From: Brevibacillus porteri
GTDB lineage: Bacteria > Bacillota > Bacilli > Brevibacillales > Brevibacillaceae
Direction: 5' to 3'
Assembly: GCF_003013475.1 (NCBI RefSeq)
Contig: NZ_PXZO01000068.1
Coordinates: 1-64,000 of the forward strand
DNA: 64,000 bases
Below are positions 25,840-33,403 of the stretch, piece after piece; the first letter of the stretch is position 1, and each line of letters starts with the position of its first letter. The position numbers and the translations under genes are program-made. The notes beneath the pieces are model-generated. The model made no database searches, was not told where the DNA came from, and worked only from the letters and a program-made list of their open reading frames with translations.

Positions 25840-26493
25840 ATGAAAAAATTCAATGTATCTATACTTGCTGTCTCAGCACTTGTACTCGGTCTCGCTGTAG
25901 CGGGCTGTACACCTGGAAAAGATTCTGCTACTTCCTCTACAGAGGCACTGGCTAAAGTAGGAACTGTCTCTATTTCCAAAGATCAAGTATACGAGGCTAT
26001 GAAAAAAGAAGCTGGGAAACGCGTGATGTCTGATCTCATCATAAAAGAAATATATAAACTAGAAGCGGTTGCACAGGGAGTCACGGTAAGTGATCAGGAA
26101 CTGGACGCAAAAATTAACCCAATCAAAGAAAAAATGGGGCCTGAGAAATTCCAAGAGTATTTGACTGAGGAAGAAATTACCGAGGATGAATTGCGTGAGA
26201 GATCACGTTTGATCCTGTTAAGGGACAAGATGTTCGAGAAAGCTTACCCGATCACGGAAGAGCAAATCAAGGAATACTATGAGAAAAACAAAGAAAAGCT
26301 CGATGGTACGCTGGAAGAAGTACGTCCAAAGGTAACGGAGAAAGTCAAAGATAAAAACAAACGTTCCAACATGAGTACGTGGATCAAGGAATTGAAGAAA
26401 AAGCATAATGTTCAAATTTTGGACAAAGCATTTGAAAAAGTAGAGGATACAGAGAAAGAAGCGGACAAAGCAGAACTTCCTGCTTCAAAATAA
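25840..26493 (+). CDS. Lipoprotein with SurA/PrsA N-terminal domain, no PPIase domain
   Basis: 217 aa from ATG 25840. The lipobox LAVAG-Cys makes it a lipoprotein. Residues about 40-150 match the SurA_N/PrsA chaperone domain (VSISKDQVYEAM, then VSDQELDAKI and EITEDELRERSRLILLRDKM). The C-terminal helix that normally follows the parvulin domain is present (EVRPKVTEKVKDK ... WIKELKKKHNVQI), but the rotamase domain of PrsA (about 90 residues) is absent. It probably is a chaperone for exported proteins without isomerase activity. Confidence 0.82.
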   Translation: MKKFNVSILAVSALVLGLAVAGCTPGKDSATSSTEALAKVGTVSISKDQVYEAMKKEAGKRVMSDLIIKEIYKLEAVAQGVTVSDQELDAKINPIKEKMGPEKFQEYLTEEEITEDELRERSRLILLRDKMFEKAYPITEEQIKEYYEKNKEKLDGTLEEVRPKVTEKVKDKNKRSNMSTWIKELKKKHNVQILDKAFEKVEDTEKEADKAELPASK

Positions 26494-26496
26494 ATC

Positions 26497-26548
26497 GGAC
26501 AAAAAAGACTTGTGTCAGCCTGTTGAGGCGCACAAGTCTTTTTTGTCC
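26497..26548. terminator. Strong bidirectional terminator
   Basis: GGACAAAAAAGACTTGTG and CACAAGTCTTTTTTGTCC are a perfect 18-bp stem shared by two convergent genes. Confidence 0.9.
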
Positions 26549-26551
26549 ATA

Positions 26552-27241
26552 TTACCTACGTGCAATGGCAATGAGTTCCTGCAAAAACACCTTAATTTCG
26601 CCTTGAAGAATGGGGCCATGACCAGTGGCTAAATACTCAATGGGCCAATCCTGCAAAATCTCCAAGCCCTCCGTAAACTCCGCCGCTCGCTCTGGTTCAC
26701 GTGCTACCCATTGCTTCAAGTGTTCTTGATAAGCTGTCCGACAGTCCACTTCCCCGCCAACGATTTGACCGAGTTCTGTGTTTTCAAAGCACAAATGATC
26801 GCCAACAAAGCAAATTTTCGTCTGGGGATCAAAGAAGGCAACAGAGCCTTCTGTATGAAAAGAAAGCTGTCGGAAACGCAGGGAAGGCAGATCTCCCCCA
26901 CTACCTGTAAACGTATGGCCGAATAGCGTCTGTGAAAAATCGTCCAGTTCGTAATAATCGTCGAGGTGAATCCAATTGTTTCGAGAAGGGAACATATCGG
27001 CATTTCCAATATGATCAGCATGTCGATGAGTGAAGTAGACATATTCAGTTCGCTCTGGCTTGACCCCAATCTCTTCCAACGCCTGTTGAAAATAAGAGCG
27101 TTGCTTGCGCTGGTGAGAATCAATCAATACAAAGGCATTCCCTTGTTTGATCACATAGCTGTTTACGAAGCTATTCCACGCTTCCTCATAGGTGATGATC
27201 GCCCAGGTGGAGTCTGTGATTGGTGCAATCACATTGTTCAT
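26552..27241 (-). CDS. Metallo-beta-lactamase-fold hydrolase
   Basis: 229 aa from ATG 27241 (GGAG upstream). THRHADHIG is the HxHxDH zinc motif, GDHLCFEN holds the Asp/His of motif 4, and ATGHGP the last His. The spacing is that of glyoxalase-II-like or teichoic/lactonase MBL proteins, with no extra domain. The substrate is unknown. It is single and convergent with the SurA-like lipoprotein gene. Confidence 0.85.
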   Translation of the reverse strand: MNNVIAPITDSTWAIITYEEAWNSFVNSYVIKQGNAFVLIDSHQRKQRSYFQQALEEIGVKPERTEYVYFTHRHADHIGNADMFPSRNNWIHLDDYYELDDFSQTLFGHTFTGSGGDLPSLRFRQLSFHTEGSVAFFDPQTKICFVGDHLCFENTELGQIVGGEVDCRTAYQEHLKQWVAREPERAAEFTEGLEILQDWPIEYLATGHGPILQGEIKVFLQELIAIARR

Positions 27242-27340
27242 GCCTCCATCTCTCCTCTCCTCCCAGATACAATTTCTTATTGCTATTATACACAATCATG
27301 CACAACCGTGCTGATTCGTGCCCAAACTTATCCGACACAA

Positions 27341-28129
27341 TCAGACTGTCGCCTCTTCCCCTAAGCTTACCCAAGATCTTCCTTGTGAGCGTTGAATGTA
27401 AACAGGTACACCGAAAAAGCTTGTCAGACGCTCTGCCGTCAGGACCTCATCTGTTGTTCCAGCCTGGTCTACTTCTCCCGCTTTTAGCAGCAAGGTATGC
27501 GTGAAGCAAGGCAAAATTTCTTCGATGTGATGGGTTACATAAATGAGAGTTGGTCCGTTTGGCTGTTTGGCGATTTGTTCGATCATGGCCAACAGCTGTT
27601 CTCTTGAAAGCAAGTCCAGTCCAGTGCAAGGCTCGTCTAGGATGAGTAATCGAGGGGAAGCCATCAATGCACGAGCAATCAGTATTTTTTGTCTCTCCCC
27701 TTGCGATAAAGCCGCAAAACGTCTGTTTTTTAATGCACGGCATCCAAAAGTATCGAGTAAATGCGACGCTTTCTCTACGTCTGCCTCCTCTGGAACCCAA
27801 TACAAGCCGATGGTTGCTTCTCGTCCACTCAAGACGACACGGAGTGCGGTTTCATGCTCGTGAAGCTGTGCCATCAGTGCTGTGCTTACCCAGCCGATTG
27901 ATTTGCGCACCTCGCGTAAGTCGACTGTTCCGTAAAGATTGCCTAATACACTGACCTCTCCCTTTGTCGGCCACACATAGCCACAAATGATATTCAACAG
28001 ACTGGTTTTACCAGAGCCGTTTAAACCGACTAAACACCAATGCTCCTTGTCTTGCACTTGCCAGGCAATGTCTCGCAGAATCGTTGTTTCATCCCTTTGC
28101 CAGGTAACCTTTCTCACATCAATGATCAT
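27341..28129 (-). CDS. ABC transporter ATP-binding protein (YlmA type)
   Basis: 262 aa from ATG 28129 (AGGAGTGGAG upstream). GLNGSGKTS is Walker A, ALSQGERQK the ABC signature, LLILDEPCTGLD Walker B with the catalytic Glu, and YVTHH the switch His. The position of the Q-loop reads GWVSTAL, with no Gln. No permease or binding protein is adjacent. Lone ATPases of this kind (B. subtilis YlmA, ModF-like) are often annotated as iron or molybdate transport; the cargo cannot be told here. Confidence 0.85.
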   Translation of the reverse strand: MIIDVRKVTWQRDETTILRDIAWQVQDKEHWCLVGLNGSGKTSLLNIICGYVWPTKGEVSVLGNLYGTVDLREVRKSIGWVSTALMAQLHEHETALRVVLSGREATIGLYWVPEEADVEKASHLLDTFGCRALKNRRFAALSQGERQKILIARALMASPRLLILDEPCTGLDLLSREQLLAMIEQIAKQPNGPTLIYVTHHIEEILPCFTHTLLLKAGEVDQAGTTDEVLTAERLTSFFGVPVYIQRSQGRSWVSLGEEATV

Positions 28130-28162
28130 GCTCTCTCCACTCCTGACTCTCACAGTTGTATG

Positions 28163-28200
28163 TGAAAAGAACCTCCATGGCATATGGAAGCACACGGAGG
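28163..28200 (-). terminator. Probable terminator of the DUF3100 operon
   Basis: On the minus strand CCTCCGTG pairs with CATGGAGG (one G-U), followed by TTCTTTTC. Confidence 0.45.
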
Positions 28201-28219
28201 CCCTAACACAAAAACAGTT

Positions 28220-28660
28220 TCATAAAAATTTGCCTTGAAGCTTAAATACAATCTCCGCAAACAGCGTAGCGAAGAGGAACGTGCCGGTAAAGACGACGAG
28301 AGACACGACTACGATACGCCAGCTAAGCTGTTTGAATAGATGAACGTCTTTTCCGAGTGATAGACCTGCATACGCGAGAATCGGCGTGGCCAATGCGAGC
28401 AGATTGATCTTGGCAATCGCAGCAGCCGTATATTCGTTCCCTGGAAAAAACGGGGATGTCGCAAGCATCGCAAACAAAGAGATCCATACAATGACGGGAG
28501 ATTTGAACGGAAGAATGCGAGTGAAGCCCATTCCGATCAATGTAATGACCGCCAAGAGCAAAATACCTGGCAAAGATTCCATGAATGGTACTTTATAACC
28601 GATCCAGTTACCGATGAGAGCAATGAAGCCAATGATAAAAATCGTCAAGATTTGATTCAT
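28220..28660 (-). CDS. Membrane protein, partner of DUF3100
   Basis: 146 aa with about four or five hydrophobic helices and no soluble domain. Its ATG overlaps the stop of the DUF3100 gene by 4 nt, which means translational coupling and probably one complex. The length and neighbour suggest a small permease subunit. It was not recognised by family motif. It is downstream of the M20 amidohydrolase in the same operon. Confidence 0.7.
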   Translation of the reverse strand: MNQILTIFIIGFIALIGNWIGYKVPFMESLPGILLLAVITLIGMGFTRILPFKSPVIVWISLFAMLATSPFFPGNEYTAAAIAKINLLALATPILAYAGLSLGKDVHLFKQLSWRIVVVSLVVFTGTFLFATLFAEIVFKLQGKFL

Positions 28661-29487
28661 GCGCTTTTTCTCCCCCCTTCTGCTGCAGAAGAAGCGCCTT
28701 TGCGCCCAATGATAGGCTCAAGCCATGCGTACAGCTTTTGTGTGACCGGCAAAGAGAAGAAGATACATACGTACGTTCCGACGATACTCATCATCAAGTT
28801 TGCCGCACCGGAATAAAAAGCAATGTCTTTTTGCGCTTCTGGGAAAATGACAGCCAATGAGCCTGTTGCTGCTGCCATCATACTACCGGAACCTACCGCG
28901 GCTCCCATCGCCAGAGAAATCGGGTGAAACAACCCACTGCTTCCTAAAATACTTGCAAGTATCGACATATAAATGGCACCAAACAAGGTTCCGCAAATAT
29001 ATACGCCCAGCGCGCCGCGAGCTTCGGCAGAGTTTGCTCCGAACTTTTCTACGATAATCGCCAAGTTTGGCTCACGGTCGAGAGAATAAGTAGCCCCAAT
29101 TGCTTCACGCTTCAGACCCAACCACAATGCGACTGGCAAACCAAATGCGATTGTCCCTACAATGTGTCCCATCTCTTGAACAATCAAAGATACACCAGAA
29201 CCAAGTAGCTTAGGCAGCTCAGGACCGATATTGGCTCCCAGCTTCGCAATAAAGATCAAGAACGAAACACCCAAAATATTGGCTGCGACGTTCATTTCTT
29301 TTTCGCTCAAAAATTTAAACTTAGGCCAGCTGATTGCCCCGCCTAAAACGAGGGCGTAGAGCATCGGAAACAAAGCGATAACCCCGATGCCAATACTGAT
29401 TTTCTTTGTCCCGATAAATTCTGTCAATGCGACGAGAACAAGTACGATAAAATGCAGCTTGTACTCATTGACGCGTCCCTCTGCCAT
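28657..29487 (-). CDS. DUF3100 membrane protein, probable transporter
   Basis: 276 aa with about eight or nine hydrophobic helices; the family call DUF3100 rests on recognition of the overall sequence (KISIGIGVIALFPMLYA, GAAVGSGSMMAAATGSL). The Gly/Ser/Ala-rich GSGSMMAAATG loop is typical of carriers. Together with the 146-aa partner it may form a two-component carrier. The M20 hydrolase lies 28 nt upstream in the same direction, so import of an N-acyl or amide compound and its cleavage inside the cell is the likely theme (inference). Confidence 0.75.
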   Translation of the reverse strand: MAEGRVNEYKLHFIVLVLVALTEFIGTKKISIGIGVIALFPMLYALVLGGAISWPKFKFLSEKEMNVAANILGVSFLIFIAKLGANIGPELPKLLGSGVSLIVQEMGHIVGTIAFGLPVALWLGLKREAIGATYSLDREPNLAIIVEKFGANSAEARGALGVYICGTLFGAIYMSILASILGSSGLFHPISLAMGAAVGSGSMMAAATGSLAVIFPEAQKDIAFYSGAANLMMSIVGTYVCIFFSLPVTQKLYAWLEPIIGRKGASSAAEGGRKSA

Positions 29488-29514
29488 ACAACATCCCCCT
29501 CACTCTATCTCGCT

Positions 29515-30690
29515 CTACTCCATGACGACTTTTTGAGCTGCCCGAACAAACAATTCCACGCCGCGTACCATTGCATCCTCATCAAAATCAAAACGTGGAT
29601 GATGGTGCGGATACGTAAAGCCTTTGTCTGGATTGCCAGCACCCAATTGAATAAAACAGCCTGGAGCTTTTTTCAAATACTCAGAGAAATCTTCACCCGG
29701 CATCAAAGGATCAATGTAAATAATCTCTTCTTCTCCCCAACGCTCGCGGATCGTATCCTCCATCAGCTTCGTCACCTGCTTGTCGTTGACAACCGATGTG
29801 TAGCCATGTGAGAACGTCAATTCATAACTTGCGCCATGCGCTTCCGTAATTCCTTTAACAATTCGTTCAATCCACATCGGAATATTTTTGCGAATCTCCG
29901 CATCGAAACAGCGCGTAGAGCCTGTCAGTGTCATCGAATCCGGAATGATGTTATAAGCTGTCCCTGCATTCAGCATCGTCACCGAAATAACGACCTTGTC
30001 CAACGCACTGACATTGCGGGATACAATTTGTTGCAGGCCAGTAATAACCTGTGCCCCAATGACGATCGGGTCAACCGATGCTTCCGGTTGCGAGGAGTGC
30101 CCGCCTTTGCCTTGAATCTTGATATCGAAGCGATCTGTCGATGAAGTAAGTGCCCCGTAAAGTACACCGAATTTCCCGACAGGCATGTACGATGCCAAAT
30201 GAATGCCGATAATCGAATCCAGTCCGTCTGCTGCACCAGCTCTTACGATTTCAGCAGCACCACCTGGCGGCAGCTCCTCGGCATGCTGGAAGAAGAAACG
30301 AACCTCGCCTTTGATTTGATCCTTGTACTGGGACAAAATTTTTGCGGCTCCCAACAGCATCGCTGTATGACCGTCATGTCCGCACGCGTGCATCACGCCA
30401 GCTTTTCCTGATGCATATGGCACATCATTTTCTTCATGGATGGGGAGCGCATCAATGTCAGCACGAATGCCAAGAACTTTTCCTGGCTGTGATCCGATCA
30501 GTCGAGCGACGACACTCGTTTTAGTTGGACGCGAAAGCTCTAAATTCCCGAAAGATTCCAACGTTTCGTAAATAAATTGAGACGTCTTCTCCTCTTCAAA
30601 CGACAATTCTGGATGCTGATGGAGATATCTTCGCCATGAGACTACCTGCTCAGCTACTTCATCCGCCCATTTCTTCGTTTCCAAACTCAC
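29515..30690 (-). CDS. M20-family amidohydrolase
   Basis: 391 aa. ADIDALP and MHACGHDGHTAMLLGAA hold the metal-binding residues of M20D aminoacylases (hippurate or indole-acetyl-amino-acid hydrolase type). HAEELPPGGA has the catalytic Glu, and MPGEDFSEYL with HHHPRFDFDE the last metal ligands. It cleaves an N-acyl amino acid or amide. It is the first gene of an operon with two membrane proteins, which probably supply its substrate. Confidence 0.9.
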   Translation of the reverse strand: MSLETKKWADEVAEQVVSWRRYLHQHPELSFEEEKTSQFIYETLESFGNLELSRPTKTSVVARLIGSQPGKVLGIRADIDALPIHEENDVPYASGKAGVMHACGHDGHTAMLLGAAKILSQYKDQIKGEVRFFFQHAEELPPGGAAEIVRAGAADGLDSIIGIHLASYMPVGKFGVLYGALTSSTDRFDIKIQGKGGHSSQPEASVDPIVIGAQVITGLQQIVSRNVSALDKVVISVTMLNAGTAYNIIPDSMTLTGSTRCFDAEIRKNIPMWIERIVKGITEAHGASYELTFSHGYTSVVNDKQVTKLMEDTIRERWGEEEIIYIDPLMPGEDFSEYLKKAPGCFIQLGAGNPDKGFTYPHHHPRFDFDEDAMVRGVELFVRAAQKVVME

Positions 30691-30966
30691 ACAATCACTC
30701 CTTTTTCTGCTTTCTTCCTCAAAATCTTCCGAATCAGTTAAGTTTAACTAAAAAAAATATCGTTTTGTGAATTCTATCACGGAACGATGAAAATAACAAA
30801 CGTCCATTCCACGAGGACAAAGCTGTCGAATCCACATCTGTAACTGTCTATTTATTTGTTATTTTAGAATTTTCTATCGATAATGTCCATGTAAAATATA
30901 CTATTTGTAACAATAAAAACATTTGCTCTGCTAGAGTGGGAGCTTTTCTAGAGAAAAGCCCTTGTC
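30691..30966. promoter_or_regulatory. Intergenic region with a palindrome before the M20 operon
   Basis: AGTTAA-GT-TTAACT (30736-30749) lies 46-59 nt before the M20 start and could be an operator of an unknown regulator. The rest is AT-rich, with no coding sequence or clear promoter that I can name. Confidence 0.3.
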
Positions 30967-31428
30967 CTATTCTACATTTACTGCAAAAACGACAAAGCGA
31001 TTCGAAAATTGCCCCAGCCACATTTCTCCATTCCCTACCATCACGCCTTGATCATTGACAAACGTATCTGTTACCTTTTGCTGTAAAAACGCTTCCTTTA
31101 CCTTCTCCGTCATGATTCGATCATACTCTTCCAAAAATTGCTGTTCATCTCGGATAAAATGGCTTTTTCCGTCTTTGTTCACACGCAGTGGATACCTGAT
31201 ATGCTTGGCTACTTCTGTCTTGTCATTTTTTTTGACCGCCTCTTGAAGTTTTCCATAAAAGGATTCGAATGCGCCTGCATTTGTAATACCCGCGACTTCA
31301 TACCGATTCGAGGTATTTCCTTCACGCACATATCCGTCATACCCACTCACCTGAGGAACCAAACTCGTCGTTGCGTGAGCCATCAGCGCGATTCCCATTG
31401 CAAGCAACACCCATCTCATTCTTTTCAT
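30967..31428 (-). CDS. Secreted hypothetical protein, 153 aa
   Basis: An N-terminal signal peptide (KRMRWVLLAMGIALMAHA, cleavage near TTS) is followed by a small alpha+beta domain. It has a long helix (AFESFYGKLQEAVKKNDKTEVAKHI) and ends GNGEMWLGQFSNRFVVFAVN, a pattern common in SnoaL/NTF2-like secreted proteins of Gram-positives. No catalytic residues can be named. Monocistronic; the start ATG is preceded by GGGAGGAACG. Confidence 0.7.
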   Translation of the reverse strand: MKRMRWVLLAMGIALMAHATTSLVPQVSGYDGYVREGNTSNRYEVAGITNAGAFESFYGKLQEAVKKNDKTEVAKHIRYPLRVNKDGKSHFIRDEQQFLEEYDRIMTEKVKEAFLQQKVTDTFVNDQGVMVGNGEMWLGQFSNRFVVFAVNVE

Positions 31429-31571
31429 CGCGTTCCTCCCATATGTATTTCTATTTCCTTCCTACTGTTAGCTTTTCGTCCTCTGCCATTCGTTATGCAA
31501 AACCACCATCTACGAAAAAAAACCCTTATGCCAATACTGACATAAGGGAGGCTCTGCCAACTTCTTTTCCA

Positions 31572-33104
31572 TTAGGAGTCCCGAAATTTCGCTTCCTGAC
31601 GTTTAATGTCTTCCTCCGAATTGCCCAGCGCAGCTTGCGGGCCTTTGAAATGCTTCCGGTAATAAGCCAAATCCATGATCAGAAGCACCAAAAACATGGC
31701 TATCAAGGCATACCCAGCTGTTTGATTGGGTGGAATCACCATCATAATCGAGATGAAGAGGATCCAAATCAAGCTCAGCACATTAATGGGTTTACTCCAG
31801 TTCCCCAAATGCCAGGGACCGTAATGCTTCCGCTGAAATAGTCCTCGCGATTCCGCCCGGAGCTTGAGGTACAAGGGGATTCCGTAGGCGACATAAAGCC
31901 CAACGACACTTACCGCCGTAAGAAATGCCAAAGTGGTATACGTCGTATTCGGATTGATGCTTTTCACGATGTAATCGAACAAGGCAAGCGCAAAGGAAAG
32001 AATGATAACCAGCCAAATTGCTTTTGCTGGCGTTCTGTACTTGGTCGATATTTCCGCCCACTGGTGGCTCCACGGCATTCCTTTGTCACGTGAAAACGCA
32101 TACAACATTCGCGAGAAGGAAGTAATGGACGCCAAGCCACAGAACCACATCGCAAAGGTAACCAGCCACAACACCACTGAACCAAATGTGCCTCCTAATG
32201 CCTCGCTAATCACGTAAATAAATGCATTTTCCGCTTCACTCGCAGCCGCTGCGTTTTTGATGGATAAGGTGACAAAAGCAAGCATGATAAATCCAAAAAT
32301 AAAGGAAAAGGCCACAGACGTATAAATTCCCCAGGCAGCACGAACCCGCGGATTAATCGTTTCTTCAATCGTATGCGCCGATGCATCATAGCCAGTAAAC
32401 GTCCACTGCGCTTGTAACAACCCAATTAAAAAAGCAATCGCGTACGGTTTGTCAGAAAAGGTTTGACCGACCTGAAAGAGGTAATCAAGCGGTTGCAAAT
32501 CATGACGGGAGAAAAAGACGAGACTTCCGACGAGTATGACGACGACGCCAATATGGTACCAAGCGGAGAAGTCATTTAACCGGGCCACGAGTCGAATTCC
32601 AATGTGGTTAAACGTACCGTGCAATAGGAGTGTGATCCCGAACAGGATTAACGTGGTTGTTTCTGTTGAGGTATAACCAAACGCACTCGCGAGCAGTGGG
32701 TCCGCAAACAAAGAGAACGAATAGTCAATACCTGCGACTATCCCGATTTGGCCAATGAGATTGATCCACGCTGTGTACCACCCCCACCGTTTGCTACCTA
32801 AAATGGCTGCCCAGTGATACAGCGCTCCAGCTGTAGGGATCGCTGATGCGAGTTCAGACATCGATGCTGCAATCAGGATGACAAATAACGCTACCAAGGT
32901 CCATCCGAAGCCCATCATGCCAGAACCGCCATACAGTAATCCATGTCCGTACAAAGATACTGCACCTGTCAAAATAGAGATAATCGAAAATGAGATCGCA
33001 AAGTTTGAAAAGCCACCCATATCCCTCAGTAATTCCTGCGCATAACCAAACTTGTTCAGGTCTCTCTTGTCCTCGAGTAATTGCTGTTCTTTTTCCTGCC
33101 GCAT
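31572..33104 (-). CDS. Amino-acid permease (APC superfamily)
   Basis: 510 aa from ATG 33104 (GGGAGGGAT 7 nt upstream); the longer frame overlaps the upstream miniprotein gene and is not used. Twelve predicted helices. SFSIISILTG in helix 1 is the APC substrate-binding unwound stretch, and the Gly-rich FTGYDASAHTIEETINP matches the ACT/BAT1 (GABA and choline permease-like) branch. It imports an amino acid or amine by cation symport. A 49-codon membrane protein is encoded directly before it. Confidence 0.87.
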   Translation of the reverse strand: MRQEKEQQLLEDKRDLNKFGYAQELLRDMGGFSNFAISFSIISILTGAVSLYGHGLLYGGSGMMGFGWTLVALFVILIAASMSELASAIPTAGALYHWAAILGSKRWGWYTAWINLIGQIGIVAGIDYSFSLFADPLLASAFGYTSTETTTLILFGITLLLHGTFNHIGIRLVARLNDFSAWYHIGVVVILVGSLVFFSRHDLQPLDYLFQVGQTFSDKPYAIAFLIGLLQAQWTFTGYDASAHTIEETINPRVRAAWGIYTSVAFSFIFGFIMLAFVTLSIKNAAAASEAENAFIYVISEALGGTFGSVVLWLVTFAMWFCGLASITSFSRMLYAFSRDKGMPWSHQWAEISTKYRTPAKAIWLVIILSFALALFDYIVKSINPNTTYTTLAFLTAVSVVGLYVAYGIPLYLKLRAESRGLFQRKHYGPWHLGNWSKPINVLSLIWILFISIMMVIPPNQTAGYALIAMFLVLLIMDLAYYRKHFKGPQAALGNSEEDIKRQEAKFRDS

Positions 33105-33108
33105 TTCG

Positions 33109-33258
33109 TTATCCCTCCCTTCCCTTCTCTGCTTGGGAACCGATAAAGCTTTCATGCGCGCTTTCATCAAATTGCCGGACGCTTTCGTTTGCCCGATACC
33201 CAATGGCAATCGCAACTCCAATGGTAAACAGCAATAAGACGACACCTAGAGCCAGCAT
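33109..33258 (-). CDS. Membrane miniprotein upstream of the permease, 49 aa
   Basis: AAAGGAGGGAGAG right before ATG 33258 starts a 49-residue product. It has one hydrophobic helix (LALGVVLLLFTIGVAIAIGY) and a short charged tail (RANESVRQFDESAHESF). It stops 4 nt before the permease ATG, so the two are surely co-translated. The arrangement resembles MetS and other tiny subunits that accompany transporters. It is shorter than usual gene-calling limits. A role as permease subunit is inference. Confidence 0.75.
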   Translation of the reverse strand: MLALGVVLLLFTIGVAIAIGYRANESVRQFDESAHESFIGSQAEKGREG

Positions 33259-33365
33259 TCTCTCCCTCCTTTCGTCCTAGATGCAATTCCTTGACAAGTT
33301 AGCAGGAATAGTACATTTTACGTGCCAATTTGACAGCTATACCACCTCATTTGACTGGCAGCTGC

Positions 33366-33396
33366 AAAACAAAAGAGCAACTCATGAGAGTTGCTC
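33366..33396 (-). terminator. Terminator of the GGDEF-EAL gene
   Basis: GAGCAACTC (33375-33383) pairs with GAGTTGCTC (33388-33396) around a 4-nt loop, followed on the minus strand by TTTTGTTTT. Confidence 0.8.
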
Positions 33397-33403
33397 CTCT
33401 TGT

